NCBI GenBank assembly: GCA_905221605.1
Contig: CAJNDS010002252.1
Location: forward strand, 22,501 to 86,500
Length of the DNA stretch: 64,000 bases
Origin: Symbiodinium natans
Taxonomy: Eukaryota; Sar; Dinophyceae; Suessiales; Symbiodiniaceae
Direction of reading: 5' to 3'
A program made the position numbers and the translations under genes. Under the pieces are notes generated by a model. That model saw only the letters and a list, made by a program, of their open reading frames with translations, had not been told where the DNA came from and made no database searches. Positions 20,901 through 35,400 of the stretch are shown here, piece after piece; position 1 is the stretch's first letter, and each line of letters starts with the position of its first letter.

Positions 20901-23900
20901 CGGCTTTAAAGAGTCTTTGCTCCCCGCTTCTGTTGAGGCACCCAGTTAGCTCGAGAAACTTTAACCCTAAACCCTAAACCCTAAACCGTAAACCCTAAAC
21001 CCTAAACCCTCAACCCTACACCCTCAACCGCAGCTGCATGAACCTTGTGAGTGGCGCCCCCCGCCACAACCCCTGAAGCCCTCAACATCGACAACCGCAC
21101 ACAAAAACGACCCTACCGAGTTACATTTTTATATATGTGTATGTATATATATATATATGTGTGTATATATATGTGTGTAGAGAAAGTTAGGTAAAAAAGA
21201 CGAGCGAAACTACACTTAGGGGTCTGGGTACGTAGCCCTAGCTGCCCTAACTGCAGGGTTTCTTGAAACTCATTTGCCCCCCGCCCATTTGGGGAGGGGG
21301 GGGGCATCTTAAGGGCTTCTTTTCAGGTTATCCTTAAAGCCTGCCCCCTGAACCCCCCAAGTGTCTTTGCAGCCGAACGCCCTTAAGTATATGAGCCTTC
21401 CGCAGCCATTGCTGAGAGCCAGCGTCACGGGGCAATTCTTCGTCGTTTGTCTCAGCCATGGCCATGCGCCCCGAGATGAGCGTGGCTACCAGCCTTGCAT
21501 CGCCTCGCATCTCGGAATCCCGGTCACCAGCGCACCCTGCGCCGGCTTTCAGTGCATTCCCAGTAGCTAGCTAGGCCCTTGGGACATGTTCTATTTTCCC
21601 TTCTTCGGTTTTCTAGAGGATCATATTCAGGACGATCTTTCAGAGGGTTTTAGGGGTCAGGAGAGGTAAGAAGTATCGCAGTTCAGGCTGACCAGCAGTC
21701 TCAAATCACGCCTGACCACACAAGCCAGTTCGTTCCACCGCCGGGCGGCTTGACCAAAAAGGGCACAGACCCCATTCCTAGGTAGGATAAGGGGGAGCCT
21801 TCAAAGGGATCCTTCTGAACCCACTTCTGGGTCTATGTTTTTAAGGGTCCCCCCAATCCTATCCTCTCCACTTTTTCGCCCCGCAAATTGAAGAAACATC
21901 GCGATGCGGGGTTCATCGATATCTTGGGCCTTGTTTCATGTTTCCTTAAACGAGAAGGAATGCCTTTACAGTACAGATTTCCCAAAGGAGCCATCATCTA
22001 GCAGAGCCCAGCAAGTCCCCCCCATACCTCCACCAAAACCCCTAAACCCTAAACCCTAAACCCTAAACCCGAAACCCTAAACCCAAAACCCTAAACCCCA
22101 AACCCTAAACCCTAAACCCCAAACCCTATACCTCCACCAAAACCCTCCTCCACCGGCAGCCCGAGGTTTGGAGCCGCCGCAGCACCTGGCAACCTTGCTG
22201 GACTTGAACTTCGCCAGCTACGGCCATCCCCACCTCTGCGCCAGGCGCTGCGTGCTCATCGTGACGCCTGGCCGCTTCAAGAGTCTTGAGGGTTTAGGGT
22301 TTAGGGTTTAGGGTTTATTTATGTTGAGCCCGTTTTGGGGCAGAGGGGGCCGACGGTGAACTCGGCCACTGTTCGGATTGGTTTCGTGGGGTGGGCAGGG
22401 TTTAGGGTTTAGGGTTTAGGGTTTAGGGTTTAGGGTTTAGGGTTTAGGGTTTAGGGTTTAGGGTTTAGGGTTTAGGGTTTAGGGTTTAGAGTTTAGGGTT
22501 TAGGGTTTAGGGTTTAGGGTTCAGGGCTTAGGGTTTAGGGTCCCTTTGCGCGCCTTGAAGAAAACCAATTTCTGGGCCCCCCTCCCTGCTGCTGGGGGGG
22601 GAGTGACTCCTTCTGAAATCCGCCCCCCCCCCCCCCTGTTGGGCATTGTCGAAAGAGGGCCCAAAATCGGCTTCGACTGCGCACTGAAGGGGGGAACACA
22701 TGAACGATGGCTCAACATGAGTGGTATTTCTGTTTTATGTTCGCTTTGACATCGTGTGGCGGTCTTGAGCGTTCGCAAGCCCTGCTTGACACCTACTACA
22801 CGAAAGCTGCAGGCACCGAGAATGGGCTGCTGCCGCTGTTTGTGCTGTTGCGCGCTTTTGTTCACTGGCGCCGTCGGGCCGTCGCCGTCATTCTTTGCAT
22901 GTTAGGGCTTGGGGCTCGCCTCCGTCTGCATTGTTGCAGTGGACAGATCACAAAACTAGCGGCGTGCTGATTGGCACGCCCTCAATTCAAGCTGTCAACC
23001 AATGGCCCTGAAACCACTAAGACCAAGTCTAGCATGTGAGAGACTCGACCACTGGTCAGAAGCAAGCTCCTTCTTTACACGCATGTAGGTACATGCAGGT
23101 AGGTATGTGTACTTCCCCGATGAGAGCACGCACAGCCCAAACGCTATAAATATGAGTAGGTGCATCCCTGCCATACCTTGCTCCAAGATGAGCCAAGGAA
23201 GGGTGGAGCATGCCCGTCCGGGGCAGCTTGTCGCTTTTGCCACATGCAGCACGACGACCAGCCGGTGAGGCGCATCCTTACGTCAAGGGAGGGAGGGGGC
23301 GAGGGAGGGGGCGAGGGAGGGAGGAGGAGAGGGGAGGAGAGGGGGAGGAGAGGGGAGGAGAGGGGGAGGAGAGGGGGAGGGAGGGGGAAGGGGAGAGAGC
23401 GAGTGCCGGAGCATCATCAAAACACCCTGAACGCTGAAACCCTAAACCCTAAACCCTAAACCCTAAACCCTAAACCCTAAACCCTAAACCCTAAACCCTA
23501 AACCCTAAACCCTAAACCCTAAACCCTACCCCTAAACCCTAAACCCTAAACCCTAAACCCTAAACCCTAAACCCTAAACCCTAAACCCTAAACCCTAAAC
23601 CCTAAACCCTAAACCCTAAACCCTAAACCCTAAACCCTAAACCCTAAACCCTAAACCCTAAACCCTGAACCCTAAACCCGGAACCCGGAACCCGGAACCC
23701 GGAACCCGAACCCTAAACCCTAAACCCTAAACCCTAAACCCTAAACCCTAAACCCTAAACCCTAAACCCTAAACCCTAAACCCTAAACCCTAAACCCTAA
23801 ACCCTAAACCCTAAACCCTCTCTAACCTATGTATATTTAAAAGCTAATGGATTCGCGGTTTTCCACCAAAATTTCCCGGACAAGCACCAAAAATTCCCGG

Positions 23901-26525
23901 ACAAGCACCAAACATTCCCGGACAAGCACCAAAAATTCCCGGACAAGCACAAAAAATTCCCGGACAAGCACCAACACTTCCCGGACAAGCAAGAATTCAC
24001 GGCCAACCACCAAAAATTCCCGGACAAGCACCAGAAATTCCCGGACAAGCACCAAAAATTCCCGGACAAAGCACCAACAATTCCCGGACAAAGCACCAAC
24101 AATTTCCGGACAAGCACCAAAAATTCCCGGACAAGCACCAAAAATTCCCGGACAAGCACCAAAAATTCCCGGACAAGCACCAAAAATTCCCGGACAAGCA
24201 CCAAAAATTCCCGGACAGGCACCAAAAATTTCCGGACAAGCACCAAAAATTCCCGGACAGGCACCAAAAATTTCCGGACAAGCACCAAAAATTCCCGGAC
24301 AAGCACCAAAAATTCCCGGACAAGCACCAACAATTCCCGGACGAGCACCAACAATTCCCGGACAAACACCAAAAGTTCCCGGACAAGAAGAGGATGATCA
24401 AGGGTGGGGTGGGGTGGGGCAGGCATGGCCATCAGGGCTGGTTTTAGCGTTTGAGGCCTACTCTGGGCTGGCTTTAGGGTTTAGGCCCCACTCTGGGCTG
24501 CCTTTAGGGTTTAGGGCCTGGCTTTAGGGTTTAGGGCCTACGTACTCGGACCTGGCTTTAGGGTTTACGGCCTACTCTGGGCTGGCTTTAGGGTTTAGGG
24601 CCTACTCGGGGCTGGCTTTAGGGTTTCGGGCCTAGTCTGGGCTGGCTTTAGGGTTTAGGGCCTACTCGGGGCTGGTTTTAGGGTTTAAGGCCTACTCTGG
24701 GCTGGCTTTAGGGTTTAGGTCGATATTCGATACCGGAGTAAGGAGCTCTACTAGTGAAATGCTTGGACTTGAGATGCTGAACCCTAAACCCTAAACCCTA
24801 AACTCTGAACCCAGAACCCTAAACCCTAGGCCCTAAACCCTAAACCCTAAACCCTAAACCCTAAACCCTAAACCCTGAACCCTGAACCCTAAACCCTAAA
24901 CCCTAAACCCTGAACCCTGAACCCTAAACCCTAAACCCTAAACCCTGTCCAGGGCAGACAGGCGATTGCGGCAGATCCGGGCGCAGACCAGCGACCAGGC
25001 ACGGAAGACCCTGAGAAAAGGCTTCTTAGAGACGCCAAGGGTTTAGGGTGCTCCTTTAGCAACTACTTAAGATCTCTCAACTTCACCCCCGCTGCCGCCC
25101 CTGCCCTCACCTGAGATTGACATGCCCGTGACCTTGATGGGGTTTTAAGTTGCTTGCCCTAAGTTCTCACGATGCTGGTGTGTTTGTTTGTATTTGTATT
25201 TGTCTTTGTTTGTCTCTGTGTGTGTGTGTGTGTGTGTTGAAACAGGTTGTTCATGCTGGAAAGGCATCGCTGCCATAGCAGGGGGACGGAGGGGGTGCAG
25301 GGGAGCTCCGTCCAATGAAGCTGTCCCCTGCACCCCAGGAAAACGCACCTGCTTGCCCGCACCCGGGGTCCGGCGTGGCCAGCTGGTGAGGCATCATGTC
25401 ACTTGCATCTTCATCTCATTTCGTGCTATGTTATTCCTTTGTGTCTGGCGTAGCAAGGGGCCGAAATCATGCCCCTTACGGATCAACTCATCTTGTGTTT
25501 GTATGCCATTCCTGTGGTCTGGCATACACTGTATACACGGTACAAAAATCTCATCTCATCATCATGACATGAAAGGTTGTGCTCCACACAGTCACCAATG
25601 CATCACTGTGTGACTTCGGTTGGGCTTTTCCCTCCTGGGCGCCCGCCAGCGGCAGGTAGCCGAGCCTCCGGTTGGAGGTAAGAGCTTTTAGGATGTGACG
25701 GTCCGTGCGAGCCAAGGGTTTTCCTCCCGATTCAATCTCTCTTGGTTTTGATCCGATGTCTCCGAGAGACGGGTGTCGAGCTGATGTATGTTCCCGCCTG
25801 AGGTCGTGTTTTGTCAGGTTGTCGGGGCGTGGGCAGGCGCACACCCCCTCCCCCCTCTCGCCTCAAACTACCTGCCACATTTTTCGTTTTCCAAGAGGTG
25901 GACTGGACCCTTATCCACCACTTTGTGGACAGGACCCACATCCACTCAAAACCAAGTGGTGGCTCACTTTAAACCTTTGTCTCGTTTTCCATGGGGGTTG
26001 TCAAGCAGGTTTTAGGCAGTGCGAGCGCCAGGGCATGTGCACCGTTGTCTGCTTCTGTGATCACTAGATTGTCAGTAGATCCGAAGCTTAGCCCTCTCTG
26101 AGGGCATTGTGTGTGTGTGTGGAAACAGGTTGTTCATCCTGGAAAGGCATCACTGCCATAGCAGGGGGACGGAGCAGGGGAGCTCCGCCCAATGAAGCCG
26201 TCCCCTGCACCCCAGGAAAGCGTACCTGCTTGCCCGCACCCGGGGTCCGGCGTGGCCAGCTGGTGAGGCATCATGTCACTTGCATCTTCATCTCATTTCG
26301 TGCTACGTTATTCCTTTGTGTCTGGCGTAGCAAGGAGCCGAAACCATACCCCTTACGGATCATCTCATCTTGTGTTTGTATGCCATTCCTGTGGTCTGGC
26401 ATACACTGTATACACGGTACAAAAATCTCATCTCATCATCATGACATGAAAGGTTGTGCTCCACACAGTCACCAATGCATCAGTGTGTGGGTGTGTGTGT
26501 GTGTGTGTGTGTGTCTGTGTCTGTG

Positions 26526-26563
<38 letters not shown>

Positions 26564-29375
26564 GGTCTCTGTCTCCCTGTTTCTTTGTTTCATGTTTCGT
26601 TGCTCTTCGTTCTTTATTTACTGTTTCGCGTATTTCTTCATTACGTTGTTTCGCTATTTGTGAATTTCGTTCTTATTTTATCATGTGTGTTGATATCTGG
26701 GTTCTTCTCTTCAGTGATTTCTTTCGTCATTCCGTGGTCTTTGTTGCCATGTTTTTCGTGCTTTGTTTCATCCTGTCTACATCCCTTTGTTTCTTTATGG
26801 CGTTTTCTCCTTCTCTTTATCCCTACATCTTCTTGCTCTGTTTATTGTCCAAACAGTGTGCCAAAAGCTAGGCAGCTGGGGCTTCTTACGTCAAGAGTAA
26901 CAAGGGTGCCTTCCCCGATTTTTTTGGGGTTCCGAAACATTGCAAGTTACATGCTTTTGGTTTCGTGGATGTGGTAGAATCGCACTTTCGCCTCGGCCCC
27001 GTGCGCATGGTGTTCACAGCCGGAAGTCGTGCTCTCCGCCTAGGTCCGTGTGTTTTCGAAGCGTGCATCGCTAAGCGTCTGGGAAACGTGGCATGCGCGT
27101 GGAGTCCTGCATTTTCGGCCATTGGATGGGTTCGCTGTGTGCGACCAGACTTTCGGGGGACTTGCGCTTCGCGATGTTGCAAATCGCGCTGTCGCCTAGG
27201 CGCATCGACGTCGCCATGGTCGTAACTAACTGTCGTCGCTGTTAAACGTCAGGGTGGGTTCGCCAAATGCGAAATGTCTAAACCCTAAACCCTAAACCCT
27301 AAACCCTAAACCCTAAACCCTAAACCCTGAACCCTAAACCCTAAACCCTAAACCCCAAACCCCAAACCCTAAACCCTAAACCCCAAACCCTAAGCCCTAA
27401 AGGACGTCTAGGGCTCCTTGTAGTACAAGCGTAGTACAAACGCAGTACAAACGTAGTGTGTTTCGAGCACCAGTGGCTCCAAGTCGCTCTTTCGCGTCCC
27501 CGTTGAGTCCCCATGAAACGTCTTCCTTGACTTACTGGCTCAAAACCATTTTTTTCAACTTTTGGGCTTCTTATGAGGTAGTTGATTCTGCTCGTTTCAA
27601 CTCTTATTTTTTTGGGTTTTGGGCCAGTAAGTTGACGTGTTTTCGGTGAGCACGTCGGATTCTTTGGAGTTCTCTGAGGGATGTTCTTCGAGTGCCAATG
27701 GAATTTAGAGTGCTCTTGGTGTATGTTTGGAGGACCCTTGGAATGCTCTTGCGTTTCCACACGGTCTCTCAGTGTTTCGGGTCTACGCTGGTATGATTGC
27801 TTCGTGTCTTTTCTATCTTCTCTGGTTTCTTCTATACATTTCTTCTGCTTTCTTTCTCTCCTCTCTGCTTGTTTTTTTTTTTTTCTCTCTCTCTCTCTCT
27901 CTCTGTTCCTGCTTTTTTTTTGCTCTTCAGCCTTTTGAGTCGTCTGTCTGAAGCCGGCCATGTGGCTTCCTACGCCCCGAAGCTCTAGACCCGCAAGAAT
28001 GCCAGGTGCTGCTGGCCAGCTACCTACCCTACATCCTCCGGAAGGCGGAAATGACAGGACTACTCCCGGTGGTATCGCATCTCCTCGAACTCCTCAAGGC
28101 AATCTGGGGCGGGTGGTGTCCTTTTTTGGATCCCTTTTTTTTTGGGGGGGGGGGGGGGGGAGTTGCTTGTTTTTGAAACTTCTTCTTCGTTGGGTTGTAG
28201 GTTCATTGTAAGCCCTTGCGCGCGCCGCCTCGGCAGCCGGAGGAAAGAGGGCCTCAAAAAAGGGAGGGGGGTCCAGAAAAGGGTTCCAGAAATTCAAACT
28301 TTTTTTGTTTTTTGGGGGGGGGGGATCCCAGGGGGGCAGGGAGGGTTGCACAGGGGGGGGTCGCCACAACAGCCAAACTCGCGCATTTTGGAGCGCCCTC
28401 TCTACGAGCCGCCGACAGGCATCGGTTGGCAGCTCCTCCAAGCGATGGCACAGGGCGGGGGGGGGGGGGGGTGCGTCACAAAATTCGGGAATCATTGAAT
28501 TAAAGGGAAGGAGACCGGATCCGTGTCTGATTGTTCCAAACGCTTCTCGGCAGGAAGCCGAGGCGAGTTTTTTTCGGGTGCCCTTCGGGTTCCGGGTTCA
28601 GTGCTGCCCCATGAGATGTCCGGAGTTGAAAAGAGAGTGGCCAAATCTGGTCATGACTCAGCAAGGAGCAGCACCATCCAAGAACCCTAAACCCTAAGCC
28701 CTAACCTTGGAAGACCATGCCAACAGAAGCCAAAACCATGTTATTGTTTTTGGTGGCTTTGGTTCAGCTTAGTGTTCCTTTTCAAACGTTTTCACCCTCC
28801 AACGTATGAGCTTTTCTGCAGCTTCTTGGGGGCTTCCGTGAAAGCTTTCGTGATGCGACATCTGCCTTGGGGCCAAAGGACGTCTGGTCGCTGGGGTTTT
28901 GGTGGGGGGGTTCGGGGGTGAAGTTCGACAAGCTGTAGGTCAATAGCTTGAAAGACCTGAACCCTAAGCCCTAGACCCTAGACCCTAAACCATGAACCCT
29001 CAACCCTTAACCCTAAACCCTAAACCCTAAGACCCCGAACGCCCCTGCACGCCCTGTGCCCTAAGCCCGGCAACCCGGACCCCTGGGGAAGGCAGAGCTG
29101 CAGGAGCCACGTCCGCCAACGCTTCCCACAAGGCTTAGGGTTTAGGGTTTAGGGTTTAGGGTTTAGGGTTTAGGGTTTAGGGTTTAGGGTTTAGGGTTTA
29201 GAGATTAGGGATTAGGGTTTAGGCTTCGGGGTTCAGGGTTCAGGCTTTAGGGCTTGTTTTTTGAGTTGAGGAGTTGTTAAGTGTTGCTGGTCGTGCACGA
29301 CCCTAAGCCAAAAAGCAAACGCTGTTCTGGGTTGCTGCTGGAGAACTCACATCAAGCTATCGCAACCTGCATATG

Positions 29376-29420
<45 letters not shown>

Positions 29421-32400
29421 TTTCTGGGTTTCCTTACTATGGCAACTTAGGTTAGGTTGCTTGACGTGGGATTCACTTCCCCATCATGGGCCAGAGGTTG
29501 AGGTTGCATGTGGAGGTTGTGGGTCGTGTATTTCCAAAGGGGCACATATGTTCGGTTTTAGATCGCCCCCGTCTTGTGGTTTTGAACGATGCTTTGGGCG
29601 AGCTTTACTTGCTGTTGGTTGAATTGTTTTTGTGCTTCGCGCGTGAGTTGGAACGCAGTTCGATCAGGGGTGGGCACTCATCCCCGTCCCCCCCGGCAAG
29701 TCGGATGCTGGTGGTTTTTGAGGGTTTCAGGTCATGCTAGACCCAGAACCCGGAAAAACCCTACCAATCTGTGATGAGTTGGCCTTACGTTACGGCCTTT
29801 AGGCTGTGTTTTTGTCCAGGCACCTCCGGCAGTGGAAGAAGTATTCCTTCATGCAGCTCGTTCACTCGTGCATGCATGAACTTCCTCCTCACATCGACGC
29901 CGAAGTGAACCGACTGAAGTCGAACATGCCTCCGCCTCGGCTGCTGCACCAACATTCAGGGGTCTTATCTTTGGACTTGTAGAAAGGGCATCGCAGACAG
30001 ACGCTTATTGTCATTTTTCCCGCGAAAATCAAGTTGCCACAAGATGGGTCTGTTGTATCATCGGCGACCCACGGCGACTGCACTTTGGGCCTCCTGCATC
30101 TAGGACGGGAGCACAGGGTCGGTGCCTGTATAGTCCAGGATGCCCAGTAGTGCCCTTATTCCCCTTTTTTGGGGGTTTAGGTTCCCTTATAAACACCTTT
30201 AAGCAAAAAAAGGGTACGGTTATCCAAAGTGCTTGGCACCCTGAAAAGCCAATAAATATCGCCAGGTGCAGGATAGGAATATGGGGGTTTCGTACCCCTT
30301 TTGGGTGTCCCCTTAAGGGGACTCTGTGCTATTTGAGGGCATAACGGGCAAACCAAACTTTTGGGACACACCACATATGGTGTAGCTCGTAGGACGGGCT
30401 CGAGACTTGCCTTCTGCATCTACTTGTCCCTAAGCCCTAAACCCTAAACTCTAAACCCTAAACCCTAGACTCGAAACCCTAGACCCTAAACCCTAAACCC
30501 TAAACCCTAAGCCCTAAGCCCTAACCCCTAACCCCTAAACCCCTAACCCCTAAACCCTAAACCCTAAACCCTAACCCCTAAACCCTAAACCCCTAACCCC
30601 TAACCCCTAACCCCTAACCCCTGAACCCTAAACCCTAAACCCTAAACCCTAAACCCCTAAACCCCTAAACCCCTAAACCCCTAAACCCCTAAACCCTAAA
30701 CCCTAAACCCTAAACCCTAATCCCTAAACCGAGCTTGCATGCTCCTGTCCAGCTACTCAAGCAGAGGCCACGGAGTGCAGGCCACTCAATTCACTACGAG
30801 TTGCTTAAGAACCCCCCAACAGAAGAAAAAGATACTCTTCCTTCTGGGTTTAGGGTTTAGGGTTTAGGGTTTAGGGTTTAGGGTTTAGGGTTTAGGGTTT
30901 AGGGTTAGGGTAGTTTCGGGATTGTTGTTTGTGTTTTTTTTTGGGGGGGGTTCTTAAAGCAAATAGTAGCTCCTGATGTCTTGGGCTTGTAGTTCCTGAT
31001 GTCTTGGGTCCAGCATTGCGACATGCAGCCCCGCCTCGGCACATCTCATCAATGATGGATGTTCTGCTGCGACCAGCGGGAACTGGGCAGGCCCTCGGGA
31101 ATTTTGCCCTTCCCTGGGCTCAAGAACTTCCCCCTTTTGTAGGAAGATTCTCAGGTCCAAACGGGATCATGATCTTCCAGAGCGAGGCAAGCTCCCGATG
31201 TCCCCCGCATCATTGACTGCCACTGACCTTGTCTAACACCAGGACCCACTTCTGGGCATTTAAGCCTGGGGAGCGTCGTCTCGGCCTGAAGGGCGTCGAC
31301 GCGAAGCTATGTGTGTCCTCCTCACAGTTCAGGTGACAAAAGTCTTGGACCAAGCTCGCATTTTTTTCGGTTGTCACAGACCACATGACGCCGAGTGTGG
31401 TCCAAGATTCTGGGTTGCTGATAAGGAATTCCACGAAGTGACGCTTTATGTCATTTTTGCCGCAAATCAAGTTGCCACAGGATGGGTATGTTGTATCATA
31501 CGTTGTGAAGAGTCACGGCGACCCACTGCGACTGGACTTTGGCCTCCTCCAGCTAGGACGGGAGCACAGGATCGGTGCCTATTTAGTGTTTGGGGTTCGA
31601 CCAGCGTGCTTAGCACCCTACGCACCCCGAAATACGAAAAGCCAAGAAGCAACGCCAGGTGCAGGATAGGTATATGCTGTAGCTCGTAGCACAAGCTCGA
31701 GACTTGCCTTTCTGCATCCATGTGAGCCGATCCTACTCACTTCTGGGCATTTAAGCCTGGGGAGCGTCGTCTCGGCCTGCCGGGCGTCGACGCGAAGCTA
31801 TGCATGTCCTCCTCACACAGTTCAGGCGACAAACATCTTGGACCAAGCTCAGCTGGTTTCGGTTGGTCAACAGACCACCCCGCTACCCAACCAGAACGTG
31901 CAGTTCGGCTTGGCCAATGAGGCCGTTTGCGTCCTTCTGGCGGCGATGCGGCTCACGACGCAACGTGTTTTGATCGAGCATCAGGTAACAAGACATCTGC
32001 AAGCCCCATTCTATACGTATTTTTGACACATATTACACTATATAGTATCTCACATGTTCATAATTGCATATGTATGTATGTATCTATCATACTTTCTACA
32101 CACATATCATACATGTATTACACACCCAAAGACCAGCTTCCTTCCCAAAACTGCTCCCCGCCGTGAACCGAATTGCAGCGACAATGCAAAAACTCCTTCC
32201 AGCAAGCCGCTTCTATTTGACTGTGTCACTGCCTTCGGGCAACCGCTAAGAGATGCCTGGAGAGCGAACTGAGCGCAGGCATTGTTTAGATATCATTTCC
32301 TGCGACCTCTGCGGCTTATTGAGATGAGGGAGGTGCTTGGCACGTGCTCTTCCAGCAATATCGAAGTCGGGAAGCGCGTGTGCGCTTTGTCAAAGTGCCT

Positions 32401-35400
32401 CATGCAACCTTGGGGTTTAAGGTTTAGGGTTTAGGGTTTAGGGTTTAGGGTTTGGGGTTGGGGTTTGGGATTTAGCAGGCGCAGTGGGTTGGCATTCCTC
32501 GGCTTCCGTACATCATCGGCATCAGTGCAGTCCAAAAGAAGGAGGCGGCTCTTCCCCCCCCTTCCCCCCACAGGTATTATGAATAAACCCTAAACCCTAA
32601 ACCCTGAACCCTGAACCCTAAACCCTAAACCCTAAACCCCCAACCCCAAACCCTAAACCCTAAGCCCTAAACCCTAAACCCTAAGCCCTAAGCCCTAAGC
32701 CCTAAGCCCTAAGCCCTAAGCCCTAAGCCCTAAACCCTAAACCCTAAACCCTAAGCCCTAAGCCCTAAGCCCTAAATCCTACCTAAACCCTAAGTCCTAA
32801 GTCCTAAGCCCGAAGCTCTAAACCCTAAACCCTAAACCCTAAACCCTAAACCCTAAACCCTAAACCCTAGACCCTAAACCCTAAACCCTAAACCCTAAAC
32901 CCTAAACCCTAAACCCTATGATGAAAGGTGTGGAATGAGACGCACCCTGTGGCTTTGGCCATGTTGGTTCCAGGACATGCCGTAGGCAAAGTCGGAACAA
33001 GAAGCAGTTGCAGCACAAGACATGCAGGCAGCAGGTCGCATGTTGTGTTCCGTTGTGGTCGTGTGGTCGCCTTGGTGGTAGAGGTAGGACCGCTGACTGG
33101 CCAATGGACTTCGGAGCTGCAGTGTGAGGAAAAGTGAGCCTCTGGTGGTGCAGCCGCTGCCCTTGTTGTGTTCGTACAAGGAGTACAAGCCGAGCCACAG
33201 ACAAGCCAAGCTGCCATGTCGTTTGCTGGACCTCAAGAGCCCCGTGCTCTTGAGGTTATGAGCCCAAGCGGCCTGGGCGCAACCGCTGGATTATTGAGTT
33301 CCCCTACGCTGGTTGGTGAGACAGCTGGGCCGAACTACGGATCTTTGACAGTTGGTGTTGGTACAGATGGTGCTGGTGCAATTGGGACTGGTGCAGTTGT
33401 TGTGGGACCGGTTCAGGGTGGAGACCTGAGTACACCTGCTGTTGCCGATGGGCAGACAAATAGTGGTGTGCTGGGCAGTGGAGACCCTGGTGTTACTGGT
33501 GGCCTGGAAATGGACCTGGGCAATGACAACTGGCCAGTGGTGGAGCAACCTAGGGTTTTGGAGTCCAGCAATGGTGGCTTGGAGACTGCAGTGGCAGCCG
33601 AAGGATTTGGTGCAGTGCAGATGGTGCAGACCGCCATGGAAGGCACTGCGAATGCTGGTTCGCCGACAGCTGCGTCGCGTACAGCCGGACTGGAGATGAG
33701 GTATGTCCAGACTGGAACGGGCGCATATGGATGGATGACAAGGCTGACAGACTTTCTGCGAGCGACGACGACTGGTGGTGGTGGTTTAGGGGATAGGATG
33801 TTAGGGTCCTTAGGACAAACACCCAATCAGGCCCCGGGAACGCCCCGCAGCCACAGCAGCAGAGCAGCAGCCGTAGCAGCAACACCGCAGTCGGCAGCCA
33901 GGCAATCGCCTTGGAATTTCTCCCCGCCGGAAGAGCTCCGGGTGATGACCCAGCACGTGGAAGGTGGGGGTCACTCCGCGTTGTTTGACCAGAGGGCGGT
34001 GGAGAGAATGAACAGTTGGCCTTCTCGTGGACCTCTACTTCATGGAGAACAAGCGTCGCAAGGGTCTACGGGGTCTTCAGAAATTCGGGTTGACGTGCAA
34101 CGTCAGCTGGGACAGTACATGAGGGATCGCAGAGACCAGGTTCAGACCGAGGTGGTGGCTTTGCGACGACAGGTACAAGAGCTGATGAATGCTGGTTTTG
34201 GGAGACAGTCTGGGGGCGAGGCCGAGCAGGGAGTTGGTCGAGTTCCAGGAGGTCCTCAGGTGCCAGGGGATGATCCACTTCACGGAGTACCTCAGGTAGG
34301 GGGTAGCTCACTTCACGGGACATCTCGAGCACAAGGTGGTCTTTCTGGAGCTGGCGTTCCTCGGTTTTCAGCTACTTGGTGGTTCGGGAGGTCCACATGG
34401 TCCTCAGCTACCAGGCGTTTCGGGAGGTGTACAAGGTCCTCCACTACACCAAGGGAGGTCTACATGGTCCTCTTCCTGGTGGTTCGGGAGGTCCACATGG
34501 TCCTCAGCTACCAGGCGTTTCGGGAGGTCTACCATCAGCTACATGGTGGTTCGGGAGGTCTACAAGGTCCTCAGCTACCAGGCGTTTCAGGAGGTCTACC
34601 AGGGCCTCAGCTACATGGTGGTTCGGGAGGTCTACAAGCTCCTCAGCTACCTGGCGTTTCGGGAGGTCCACGTGGTCCACATGGTCCTCAGCTACCTGGC
34701 GTTCCTCAAGTTCCACAAGGTTTTCAGCTACCTGGAGGGCGTCAGCAGATTGGAAGTGGTGGTGTGTCGGGAGTTGGCCAAGTTCCTGGAGCTCCTCAAG
34801 CGCCTGGAGGTCCTCAAGCGTATGGAGGTGGACCGCAAAGTGCAGGCGAGTTGCGGAGGAGTGCAACTCGTGGCCCGAACCAGTCGGCTGGTTCTGGGGC
34901 TGGAAATGTGGGCGGTTCCTCGTTTGGTGGAGGGATCGGAGATCAAGCCGGGACTGGTTGGAATGCTGGCCGCAGGTATCCAGCAGCTCCAGCAGGCACA
35001 GCTGAACATGATGAACCAGAAGGTGGGTCAGCCGGAGCAGGTGAAGCCTGGGATTGCAGCTTTGCCGGCATTGGATCCTCCTGGCGCTGAGGATAGCCCG
35101 GTCGTCATTCAAGACTGGATGGAGCTGATTGACGGGCCGATGCGAGACCTCAGTGATGGAAGTGGTGCTTGGTGGGAGGCCGTCAAGAGCGAGGTCTCGT
35201 TGCACTACGCAAAGTGGGTGGCAAGTACGCCCGACCAGAGGTTGGCTATGCAAGGGCCCTCTGGAATGGATTTGGACGACGGGCGGTACGCTCGTGTCAA
35301 TGCCCGAGCTGCTGGAATGTTGCTGGCAGCATTGGCACAGGAAGTCCGGAGGGACTTGGTGGCGAGGCAGTGTACTCGCAGTGCGGTGAAGATCGTCTAC

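Noticed and set aside
23827-24527. ORFs of 134-226 codons on both strands
   Set aside because: Products of the 21-bp minisatellite (seven codons per unit).
25188-26977. ORFs of 141-254 codons with Ser/Leu/Val/Cys runs
   Set aside because: They cross TG and CT microsatellites and a segmental duplication; no domain is seen.
34376-35005. + strand ORF of 209 codons in gag
   Set aside because: A patchwork of frames through the Gly/Pro minisatellite; only short parts match the repeat protein.
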